A DNA stretch of 6,863 bases from JBFGCT01 sp041581055 (GTDB lineage Bacteria; Actinomycetota; Acidimicrobiia; Acidimicrobiales; Ilumatobacteraceae), in assembly GCA_041581055.1 (NCBI GenBank), contig JBFGCT010000200.1, positions 1 to 6,863 of the forward strand, read 5' to 3'. Made by a program: the position numbers and the translations under genes. The notes under the pieces were generated by a model. It was given only the letters and a program-made list of their open reading frames with translations. It did no database searches and was not told the origin of the DNA. Below are positions 1-5,425 of this stretch, piece after piece; within the stretch, counting starts at the first letter, position 1; the number at the start of each line of letters is the position of its first letter.

Positions 1-417
1 GGGTTCCGGTCCGACATCGACGTGGTCGAGGTGATGTACCACTCGTTGCACCACCAGGCGGCCGACCACATGGCCGCGATCCGCCGGGGGACCGCGGCGG
101 CCACGCAGCGGTACCGCCGCTCGTTCCTTTTCGGGTTCGCCGACCGCGTCGCCGAGATCCTCGCCGACTCCCGCGCGGCGACCGAGGCCAGCGCCCCGGC
201 ATCGACGACGGAGACGACGGCGCTCGCCCTCCGCGCCCGCGCCGACCGGGTCGAGGAGTACGCCCAGCGGTCGTTCGGCCGGGTCCGCGTCGCCCGGGCC
301 CCCAGCGCGGCGCAGGCCCGTGCGTGGGTGGCCGGCGCGTCAGCGGCGAACGGCGCCGATGTCGGCCGGGCCCGGCTGGCTGGCCGGCCGGCGATCGGCC
401 GCGGGTCTCCCGGATGA
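1..417 (+). CDS. DUF2786-type domain protein, 3' part only
   Basis: The reading frame is open from the first base and ends at TGA 415-417, giving 138 visible residues; the start lies upstream of the window. The visible part fits the C-terminal half of actinobacterial DUF2786 proteins. Near its beginning is a GFRSDIDVVEVMYHSL segment (residues 1-16), then RRSFLFGFADRV (about 38-49), then an ALALRARADRVEEYA segment (about 75-89), all in the order I remember for that family. The DUF2786 domain proper would be in the missing N-terminal part, so the name rests on the downstream region. The molecular function of the family is not established. The last 40 or so residues are rich in Ala, Gly and Arg and look unstructured. 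The gene overlaps the next one by four bases (ATGA), so the two are almost certainly one operon. An HExxH protein directly downstream of a DUF2786 protein is, from memory, a recurrent actinobacterial pair (Rv0184/Rv0185 in Mycobacterium tuberculosis). Confidence 0.72.
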   Translation, partial: GFRSDIDVVEVMYHSLHHQAADHMAAIRRGTAAATQRYRRSFLFGFADRVAEILADSRAATEASAPASTTETTALALRARADRVEEYAQRSFGRVRVARAPSAAQARAWVAGASAANGADVGRARLAGRPAIGRGSPG

Positions 418-896
418 GCGCGGCCGACGTCGGCCGGGTCGCCGTCTACGCCGCCGAGATCGCCGCGTTCGCCGGAACCGACCTCGAGTCGGTCGTCCCG
501 CTCGACGAGCTGATCGCTCGCGCCGACCTTGTGACGGCGGGAGAGTGGTGGCCGGGCCCGCCGGTTCATGTGCGCCCGGCGCGTCGCGACGCGTCGTCGT
601 CGAGCACCCGCTGCCACCTCGACGGCGCGACCATCCGGATCGCCGCCGACCAAGCGACGCCCGCCACGCTGGCCCACGAGCTCGCCCACGCGCTGGCCGG
701 TAGCGAGCGCGGCCACGACCCGGTGTTCCGCGCCGCGTACCTCGACGCGGTCGCCGTGGTGACCAACGCCGTCTCCACCGATCGCCGCCACGAGGTGCAC
801 GTCGAGCAGTTGGCGGCAGCGTTCTCCGCCGCCCGCCTCTCTGTGGGCGAGCGCCGGTGGCGGACGCCGCCCGCCGCCGGCCCGATCGCACTCTGA
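414..896 (+). CDS. Putative zinc metallohydrolase, TIGR04338/Rv0185-like family
   Basis: A 160-residue protein with a zincin signature: HELAH at residues 88-92 gives two putative zinc-ligand histidines (H88, H92) and the catalytic glutamate (E89). A following GHDPVF segment (100-105) offers H101 as a likely third ligand, in an arrangement resembling SprT/WLM-like metallopeptidases. The N-terminal VGRVAVYAAE segment (6-15) also fits the actinobacterial HExxH_Rv0185 family, whose members are of about this length. The substrate is unknown. I chose ATG 414 because it overlaps the upstream stop as ATGA, the classic arrangement for translational coupling. The in-frame start at 324 would add 30 low-complexity Arg/Pro/Gly residues read out of frame through the upstream gene. 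There is no signal peptide or membrane segment, so the protein is probably cytoplasmic. The last nine codons (from 870) lie in the first copy of a 57-bp tandem repeat, so the C-terminal PAAGPIAL tail is repeat-encoded. Confidence 0.82.
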   Translation: MSAADVGRVAVYAAEIAAFAGTDLESVVPLDELIARADLVTAGEWWPGPPVHVRPARRDASSSSTRCHLDGATIRIAADQATPATLAHELAHALAGSERGHDPVFRAAYLDAVAVVTNAVSTDRRHEVHVEQLAAAFSAARLSVGERRWRTPPAAGPIAL

Positions 897-1022
897 CCTG
901 GCGCCGGCCTGGCTGTCGGTGAGCAGCCCGCCGCCGGCCCGATCGCGCTCTGACCGGGCGCCGGCCTGGCTGTCGGTGAGCCGCCCGCCGCCGGCCCGAT
1001 CGCGCTCTGACCTGGCGCCGGC
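870..1022. repeat. 57-bp direct tandem repeat, 2.7 copies, spanning a stop codon
   Basis: Copies start at 870, 927 and 984, each opening with CCCGCCGCCGGCCCGATCGC. Copies 1 and 2 are full 57-mers differing at three positions by my alignment. Copy 3 is a 39-base partial copy differing from copy 1 at one position. The copies abut with no spacer. Copy 1 holds the last codons and stop (TGA 894-896) of the metallohydrolase gene. Because 57 is 19 codons, each later copy repeats the same PAAGPIAL-stop reading in the same frame, untranslated. Each copy carries two GCCGGC blocks 21 bases apart that could pair as a short stem. There is no T-tract, so a terminator role is only a possibility. The repeat most likely arose by local tandem duplication of the gene's 3' end. 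Confidence 0.9.
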
Positions 1023-1058
1023 GGTCGGCGACGGTGCGCGTGCTCGATCGGCAGCGCG

Positions 1059-1071
1059 TATCGTCGCGGCG
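1059..1071 (+). promoter_or_regulatory. Candidate -10 element for a leaderless transcript of the channel gene
   Basis: TATCGT at 1059-1064 fits the actinobacterial TAnnnT -10 pattern. Transcription starting seven bases downstream would begin at 1071, the G of the proposed GTG start codon. No Shine-Dalgarno-like purine run precedes that GTG, which also suits a leaderless message. No convincing -35 hexamer is visible at the expected distance (around 1036-1041). A six-base match of this kind arises easily by chance, so this is tentative. Confidence 0.3.
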
Positions 1072-3323
1072 TGGCCGACGACGCAGAACGCTCACGGCCG
1101 GCCGGCCTCAGCGAGCGTGTCCGCCGTCCCGACGCGGCGACCGTGATCAGGGTGACCTCCCTCGTGCTGGGCTTGATCGCGCTCGTGTTCTCCGCGCTCC
1201 GGTTCAACGAGTTCTTCGACGCCCGGGCCGACGAGCGGGTGGCGGCGGAGTCGGCGGTCATCGCGGCTACCGACGCCTCGGCAGCGGCGGTCAACGTGTT
1301 GTTGGCGAGCATCGAGTCAGCCGTCGACGAGGTCGCGGCCGGGTTGTCCGACGGCAGCGTCGACGACCGGCTGGCGGAGCGGTTGGCGGCGGCGAGCGCC
1401 GACCCGGGTCGCGCCGTCGACCAGCGGCCGTGTCGTGAGCTCGATCCGACGTCAGCCGAACTGGAACCGAGGCTCTGTGCGACCGCCCGCGACATCCCCG
1501 AGCTCAACGGCATTGGGGTGGTCTACGCCACGCGCTACGACCCGGCGACCACGTATCGGCCGTACGCCAACCGGATCGGCGGCCCGCTCGTCCTCGGCGA
1601 GTTGGTCCAGCGCGACTTCGAGGCCACCGACTGGTACGTGAACGCCGTCGAGCACCAGGGCGCGTGGACCCACCCCAGGTTCGGCCTCACCAGCCAGAAG
1701 CTGCTCGCGTACTACGCCGCCCCGTTCGTCTCCGACGACGGCGCCGTGCGCGGCGTCGTGCTCGCGACGTACGCGCTCGACCGGTTGGCGGCCGACCTCC
1801 GTTGGCTCAGCGTCGGATCGACCGGCTACTCGGTCGTCCTGAGCGACGAGGGCAAGGTCGTCAGCCATCCGTCGGAGCAACTGGTGATCGACGAGCTCGA
1901 GGGGTCGGAGCGGCTCGGGGCCGACCTCCGGCCCTCGGCGAGCACGACCGTCGCCGCCTTCCGCGAGGCCGCGCTGGCCGACGGCTCGCCGACGGGGTTC
2001 CTCGACGGCCTGACCGACGACGTGACCGACGCGCCCGCGTGGCTCGCGTGGTCGCCGATCGAGGCCGTCGGCTGGACGTACGGCGCCGTCGTCGTCGAGC
2101 GAGAGGTCTACCGGCGAACCGCGGAGCAGAACCGGTTGCTGATCGACGCCGGGTTGGCGCTGCTCGCCGGCGTCCTGCTGGCGTGCGTCGTGCTGTTCGG
2201 CGCGCACCGCGGAAGCGACCGGGCGCTGTGGGCGATCTCGGTCACGGCCGGCGTGCTGGCCGTGATCGGAATCGGCTGGGTGTGGTACCTGACGCTGACC
2301 GGTCCGGGTGAGGACCGGACCGCCGCCGCCGACGTCGACTGGCCCGACGCGGCGGCGATCGACGACGCCTTCGCTCCACCCGTCGACGATGGCGAGCCGG
2401 TGGCGGCGGGCCCGCTCTTCGCCGGCGTGTTCGTGCAGTCGGTGGAGTTCACCGGCGCCAACGACGTGACGGTCAGCGGGATCGTGTGGCAGGAGCGGCG
2501 CGACGACGCGGGCCTCGCGGAGCCTCCTGGGTTCGTGTTCCCCGAGGCCGACGAAATGACCATCACCGAGGAGTATCGATCGACGGACGGCAACCTGACG
2601 AGGATCGGATGGTCCTTCACATCGAGCCTCCGTCAGACGTTCGACTACTCGCGGTACCCGCTCGACCGGGAGACGGTCTGGCTCCGGCTCTGGCCCGCCG
2701 ACTACTCGCTGCCGTGGCTGATGCTGCCCGAACTGACCTCGTACGAGACGCTGGCCCCCTCCGCCAAGCCGGGCATCGAGCGCGACTTCGTCGTCGAGGG
2801 GTGGGAGCTCGAGGCGAGCTCGTTCTCGTACCGCGACAACGCGTACAACACCGACTTCGGACTGCGCAACATCGCCGACGACCCGACCCCGGAGCTGTAC
2901 TTCAACATCCACCTGAAGCGCTCGTTCCTCGACGCCGCGATGTCGCAGCTCGTGCCGCTGAGCGTCGTCGCCGTCCTGCTGTTCGGGGTGCTGCTGATCA
3001 GCACGAGGCGCCGCGCCGCCGACGACGCGCTGGACTTCTCCGCGCTCGGCGTTCTCGGGTACTGCGCAGCGCTCTTCTTCGTCGTGATCCTCTCCCACGA
3101 GCAACTGCGCTCGAAGCTGAACTCGTCCGAGATCATCTACCTCGAGTACTTCTACTTCACCACGTACGTCGCGATCCTGGGGGTGTCGGCGAACGCCATC
3201 CTCGTCGGCGCCGGGCGCGGGGGCCGGCTCATCGACTACCGGAACAACCTGCTGCCGTCGTTGGTGTACTGGCCTGCGCTGAACGGCGTGATGCTCGCCA
3301 TCACCGTCATCAGCTTCTACTGA
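1071..3323 (+). CDS. Cache sensor domain fused to a pentameric ligand-gated ion channel-like subunit
   Basis: 750 residues. Order seen: basic N-terminus; membrane helix at about 27-45; periplasmic double-Cache-like domain at about 46-350; helices at about 356-377 and 386-409; Asp/Ala/Pro-rich linker at about 411-447; beta-rich extracellular domain at about 449-615; four C-terminal helices at about 625-645, 657-677, 692-712 and 729-749. The Cache call rests on DWYVNAV with GAWTHPRFG (187-205), a YYAAPF...GAVRGVVLATY run (214-234), TGYSVVLSDEGKVVSHP (251-267) and the closing WTYGAVVVE (335-343). The channel call rests on VFVQSVEF and VTVSGIVWQ strands (453-473), the Pro-loop-like FDYSRYPLDRETVWLRL (524-540; P530, D532), a Pro in the first C-terminal helix (P629), and helix spacing of the M1-M4 pattern. 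Basic loops (RRR at 646-648, RGGR at 716-719) fall on the predicted cytoplasmic side throughout. The likely role is a ligand-gated ion channel controlled through an added small-molecule sensor. Ligand and ion are unknown. GTG 1071 is the first usable start in frame. The reading frame is certain; the channel assignment is by pattern, without a search. Confidence 0.77.
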   Translation: MADDAERSRPAGLSERVRRPDAATVIRVTSLVLGLIALVFSALRFNEFFDARADERVAAESAVIAATDASAAAVNVLLASIESAVDEVAAGLSDGSVDDRLAERLAAASADPGRAVDQRPCRELDPTSAELEPRLCATARDIPELNGIGVVYATRYDPATTYRPYANRIGGPLVLGELVQRDFEATDWYVNAVEHQGAWTHPRFGLTSQKLLAYYAAPFVSDDGAVRGVVLATYALDRLAADLRWLSVGSTGYSVVLSDEGKVVSHPSEQLVIDELEGSERLGADLRPSASTTVAAFREAALADGSPTGFLDGLTDDVTDAPAWLAWSPIEAVGWTYGAVVVEREVYRRTAEQNRLLIDAGLALLAGVLLACVVLFGAHRGSDRALWAISVTAGVLAVIGIGWVWYLTLTGPGEDRTAAADVDWPDAAAIDDAFAPPVDDGEPVAAGPLFAGVFVQSVEFTGANDVTVSGIVWQERRDDAGLAEPPGFVFPEADEMTITEEYRSTDGNLTRIGWSFTSSLRQTFDYSRYPLDRETVWLRLWPADYSLPWLMLPELTSYETLAPSAKPGIERDFVVEGWELEASSFSYRDNAYNTDFGLRNIADDPTPELYFNIHLKRSFLDAAMSQLVPLSVVAVLLFGVLLISTRRRAADDALDFSALGVLGYCAALFFVVILSHEQLRSKLNSSEIIYLEYFYFTTYVAILGVSANAILVGAGRGGRLIDYRNNLLPSLVYWPALNGVMLAITVISFY

Positions 3324-3334
3324 CCACGCTCGGC

Positions 3335-3349
3335 GCCCGCCCGGCGGGT
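3335..3349. terminator. Possible bidirectional terminator hairpin between convergent genes
   Basis: CCCGC at 3336-3340 pairs with GCGGG at 3344-3348 around a three-base CCG loop, and G3335 can wobble-pair with T3349. The hairpin lies in the 27-base gap between the convergent stops of the channel gene (3323) and the 85-residue gene (3351). No T-tract follows on either strand. Such tail-less hairpins are common in GC-rich actinobacteria but are also frequent by chance at this composition. Confidence 0.35.
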
Positions 3350-3350
3350 C

Positions 3351-3608
3351 TCAGGACTGTGCGTTGGCGATCGCCACCCGCGGGTCGCGGTTCGGGTCGT
3401 CGGGGTTGCCGAGCGACTCGCTGAACGCGGTCATCGCCTGCTCGCGGGCTGCGTCGTCCAGCTCGGCCTCCATGATCCGCTCGACCGACGGCGCGAGATC
3501 GCCGAAGTCGCTGACGATCTGATGGGCAAGCTGTTCGCTCGGCGTGAGGTCCTCGAGCGGGGTGGTGCCGTCGTGCCAGCGGGTGACCGGCTTCTTGCGC
3601 TTGACCAT
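3351..3608 (-). CDS. Hypothetical protein, 85 residues
   Basis: I do not recognise a family. The protein begins with a basic MVKRKKPVTRW segment, continues with an acidic, probably helical stretch (about residues 18-65, including LTPSEQLAHQIVSDFGDLAP at 21-40 and repeated acidic residues through 61), and ends in a polar tail rich in Asn, Asp and Pro. It has no signal peptide, membrane helix or cysteines, so it should be a small soluble cytoplasmic protein. The gene looks real: codons have strong G/C third positions like its neighbours, and AAGGAAG (minus strand, 3623-3617) sits eight bases upstream of the ATG at 3608-3606, one of the best ribosome binding sites in the window. It is convergent with the channel gene and lies 169 bases downstream of the acyltransferase gene on the same strand, with a hairpin between them, so it may be separately transcribed. 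A basic head with an acidic helical body could suit a small partner protein, but nothing identifies one. Confidence 0.75.
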   Translation of the reverse strand: MVKRKKPVTRWHDGTTPLEDLTPSEQLAHQIVSDFGDLAPSVERIMEAELDDAAREQAMTAFSESLGNPDDPNRDPRVAIANAQS

Positions 3609-3616
3609 GATGACTT

Positions 3617-3623
3617 CTTCCTT
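3617..3623 (-). promoter_or_regulatory. Ribosome binding site of the 85-residue gene
   Basis: On the minus strand AAGGAAG is followed by eight bases and then ATG (3608-3606). It is the main support for this start and for treating the small frame as a real gene. Confidence 0.7.
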
Positions 3624-3728
3624 GCGCTCGTTCGAGGCAGGCTCGGAGGGAGGCGAACCAATCGTGTCGCCCGGGTTCGGCGCCAGCTGTGAAGAACTCC
3701 CCGCTCAGTCGGGAAGCTCCACCTTAGC

Positions 3729-3756
3729 GCCGCCGCGCCGCCTGCCGTGCGGCGGC
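3729..3756 (-). terminator. Possible terminator hairpin downstream of the WS/DGAT gene
   Basis: GCCGCCGC at 3729-3736 is perfectly complementary to GCGGCGGC at 3749-3756 (12-base loop). An alternative inner stem pairs CGCCGC (3736-3741) with GCGGCG (3749-3754) around the seven-base loop CTGCCGT. On the minus strand it begins about 20 bases after the acyltransferase stop and precedes the 85-residue gene. It has no T-tract. The location is right for a terminator or mRNA-stabilising hairpin, but GC-rich pairing is cheap here. Confidence 0.4.
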
Positions 3757-3777
3757 CGGCGGGCCGGTGCCGTGGCG

Positions 3778-5208
3778 TCAGGCGACGGTCGGCGCCCCGA
3801 GGGCGAGCGTGGCGTCGATCCCGGCCCGGAGGCAGGCCATGAACTCGGGCCGGTCGTCGACCGCCTTGGCGTCGAGGTTGACGCCGAGGTGCAGCACGCC
3901 GTCGTAGCTGAACAACGTGATGTTGACGGCGGCGCCGGCCGTCGGCCCGAAGGCGAAGAACGTGTCCACCCGCGCCCCGCCGACGTAGACCGGAAAGGGT
4001 GGGCCCGGCACGTTCGACGTCGTGACGTCGACCCCCTTCATCATCCCGCCGATCAGCGCGACCGACGCCGCGGGGCCGAGCCGGCCGATGACGCCGGAGA
4101 TGTCGCTCATGTGCGGCAGCGCCGGCTCGTCCCTGACCGTTCGCAACCGGTCGCGGGTGTCGGCCAGCCGATCCGCGGCCGGGCGCTCGCCCAGCGGGAG
4201 CACGACCCGCGCCGGCACGAACTGGTTGCTGGCCAGCGCCGCGCTGTCGGCGTTGCGAACGCTGACCGGCATCGCCATCCGGATCTCCTCGCAGGCCGCG
4301 CCCCGCCGGCGGTGATACCGATCGAGGCCGTCCAACACGGCCGACACGAACGCGTCGTTGAGCGTTCCGCCGCCGGTCTTGGCGGCTGCCTTGAGGTCGT
4401 CGAGCGGGATGGTGATCGTCTCGAAGACCGGTGTCATCGACCGGGCGGTCATGATCGGGCTCAACGGCCGCGGCGTCGGCTTGACGACGCCGGCGACCGA
4501 TGACGTCGTGCGGGCCGCGCCGCGCACCGCGCCGACCGGGTCGCGCACGAAGCCCGCCGCCGACCGCATGGTCGCCCTGCCGAGCCGCACGCCGGTCTTG
4601 GCCTCCTCCGACACGCGGCGGGTCACCGAGCGGCCCGCCGCCGGAACCCCCGGCCGCGTGACGGCGCGGGCGGCCGCGCGGGCGGCGGGAGGAGTCTCAT
4701 CGCCGGGGGCGGACCCGCCTTCCGGAGCGAGCTCGACCATGTGCTGCAGCATGTTGACCATGCCGAGCCCGTCGGCGATCGCGTGGTGGACGGTCATCAC
4801 GAGCGCGGCCCTCGACTTCGGGAGGCCCTCGACCATGTCGATCCCCCACAGCGGCCGGTCCCTGTCGAACGCGCGGCTGGCCGCGTGCTGCGCGTGTTCG
4901 AGCACGTCGCGGGTGTCCGGGCGGCGCCCGCACAGCCGAACCCGGCGGGCGTGGTAGCCCGGGTCGAAGTGCGGGTCGTCGGCCCATCGCGGCGTGGCGA
5001 TGCCGTTGGGGTCGTCGATGACGCGCTGGCTGAGCCTCGGCAGCCGGCCGACCATGCGTTCGACGATCGCATCCATGCGGTCCCGCGCCGGGGTCGAGTC
5101 GAGGAACCACACGCTGGTCACCGTGGACCGCAGCAACGGATCACGCTCGATGTGCCACAACAGCGCGTCGCTCTCGGACATCCATTCGTCGTACACGATG
5201 TCGGTCAT
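3778..5208 (-). CDS. Wax ester synthase/diacylglycerol acyltransferase (WS/DGAT family)
   Basis: 476 residues, the usual length for the family. WS/DGAT enzymes transfer a fatty acyl group from acyl-CoA to a long-chain alcohol or to diacylglycerol, making wax esters or triacylglycerol at the inner face of the membrane. Visible marks: the SESDALLWHIERDPLLRSTV N-terminal segment (11-30); PLWG (119-122); the catalytic HHxxxDG motif as HHAIADG (141-147), with H142 the expected general base; TLNDAF (282-287) with the conserved Asn-Asp pair; MAMPVSVRN (311-319); and TSNVPGPPFPVYVGG (397-411). The region at about 170-260 is an Ala/Arg-rich linker between the two halves, variable in this family. ATG 5208 is supported by GGAGGG nine bases upstream; the next Met (residue 10) has no comparable site. 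The gene is divergent from the protease gene. Whether it makes wax esters or triacylglycerol cannot be read from sequence. Actinobacteria often carry several paralogues, some barely active. Confidence 0.93.
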   Translation of the reverse strand: MTDIVYDEWMSESDALLWHIERDPLLRSTVTSVWFLDSTPARDRMDAIVERMVGRLPRLSQRVIDDPNGIATPRWADDPHFDPGYHARRVRLCGRRPDTRDVLEHAQHAASRAFDRDRPLWGIDMVEGLPKSRAALVMTVHHAIADGLGMVNMLQHMVELAPEGGSAPGDETPPAARAAARAVTRPGVPAAGRSVTRRVSEEAKTGVRLGRATMRSAAGFVRDPVGAVRGAARTTSSVAGVVKPTPRPLSPIMTARSMTPVFETITIPLDDLKAAAKTGGGTLNDAFVSAVLDGLDRYHRRRGAACEEIRMAMPVSVRNADSAALASNQFVPARVVLPLGERPAADRLADTRDRLRTVRDEPALPHMSDISGVIGRLGPAASVALIGGMMKGVDVTTSNVPGPPFPVYVGGARVDTFFAFGPTAGAAVNITLFSYDGVLHLGVNLDAKAVDDRPEFMACLRAGIDATLALGAPTVA

Positions 5209-5217
5209 CGCCGGCAG

Positions 5218-5223
5218 CCCTCC
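5218..5223 (-). promoter_or_regulatory. Ribosome binding site of the WS/DGAT gene
   Basis: GGAGGG on the minus strand ends nine bases before the ATG at 5208-5206. It decides between Met1 and the internal Met10. Confidence 0.7.
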
Positions 5224-5258
5224 GGTCCGTCGAGCCCTTGCCCGGCCCGACCGAACCG

Positions 5259-5264
5259 ATCGTA
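5259..5264 (-). promoter_or_regulatory. Candidate -10 element for the WS/DGAT gene
   Basis: TACGAT on the minus strand (5264-5259) fits TAnnnT and would start transcription near 5252, leaving a leader of about 44 bases. The bases 17-18 upstream do not resemble a -35 hexamer. A perfect TTGACA on the minus strand (5330-5325) lies further upstream but has no -10 at normal spacing, so the promoter of this gene remains uncertain. Confidence 0.28.
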
Positions 5265-5308
5265 GGCGGCCGCGGCGGGCCCGGCGACCGGGTGGTCTCC
5301 GGTAGCGG

Positions 5309-5330
5309 TTGACTCGCCTCGCTCTGTCAA
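5309..5330. promoter_or_regulatory. Inverted repeat TTGAC-n12-GTCAA, possible operator
   Basis: TTGAC at 5309-5313 and GTCAA at 5326-5330 are perfect inverted halves separated by 12 bases. The left half is the -35 element of the proposed protease promoter. The right half, read on the minus strand, begins a TTGACA hexamer pointing toward the acyltransferase gene. The two elements may simply be back-to-back -35 boxes, or the pair may be a binding site for a dimeric regulator shared by the divergent genes. Confidence 0.35.
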
Positions 5331-5338
5331 GCTAGTTT
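5309..5338 (+). promoter_or_regulatory. Sigma70-like promoter of the subtilase gene
   Basis: A TTGACT -35 (5309-5314) is followed after 18 bases by TAGTTT (5333-5338). The -35 matches consensus at five of six bases and the -10 fits TAnnnT. The surrounding bases (about 5320-5370) are clearly more AT-rich than the rest of the window, as expected at a promoter. Transcription would start near 5345, giving an 80-base leader before ATG 5426. Confidence 0.55.
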
Positions 5339-5416
5339 CTGGAAAACGTCAATAACTCGTCTGTGTTCCATGCGCGAGCTGGGTTCACACTCGAGGGTTG
5401 GGAACACCGTGGGAAC

Positions 5417-5420
5417 GGAG
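5417..5420 (+). promoter_or_regulatory. Ribosome binding site of the subtilase gene
   Basis: GGAG ends five bases before ATG 5426. The alternative in-frame GTG at 5363 has no purine-rich sequence before it, so ATG 5426 is preferred. Confidence 0.55.
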
Positions 5421-5425
5421 CGACG

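Noticed and set aside
355..438. Near-identical 16-mers GCCGAYGTCGGCCGGG at 355-370 and 423-438, suggesting a local duplication.
   Set aside because: Only 16 bases with one mismatch, in different reading frames, in sequence where GCCG/CGGC blocks recur everywhere; chance is adequate.
870..1022. CRISPR-like array.
   Set aside because: The copies abut directly with no spacers and one copy is coding; this is a simple tandem duplication.
566..1513. A 315-codon minus-strand frame containing a 19-residue repeat (PAPGQSAIGPAAG...).
   Set aside because: The peptide repeat is only the 57-bp DNA repeat read backwards. The frame crosses two plus-strand genes and has no supporting motif.
1452..3104. A 550-codon open frame on the minus strand antisense to the channel gene.
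   Set aside because: It mirrors the strong codon bias of the real gene on the other strand. The translation is Arg/Gly/Val-rich with no domain pattern, whereas the plus frame shows clear Cache, strand and helix organisation.
3544..4503. A 319-codon plus-strand frame antisense to the acyltransferase.
   Set aside because: Arg/Gly-rich shadow of a well-supported WS/DGAT gene on the minus strand.
5325..5330. A perfect minus-strand TTGACA as the -35 box of the WS/DGAT gene.
   Set aside because: No TAnnnT hexamer lies at 16-19 bases downstream on that strand, so it cannot be called a promoter alone; kept only as half of the inverted repeat.
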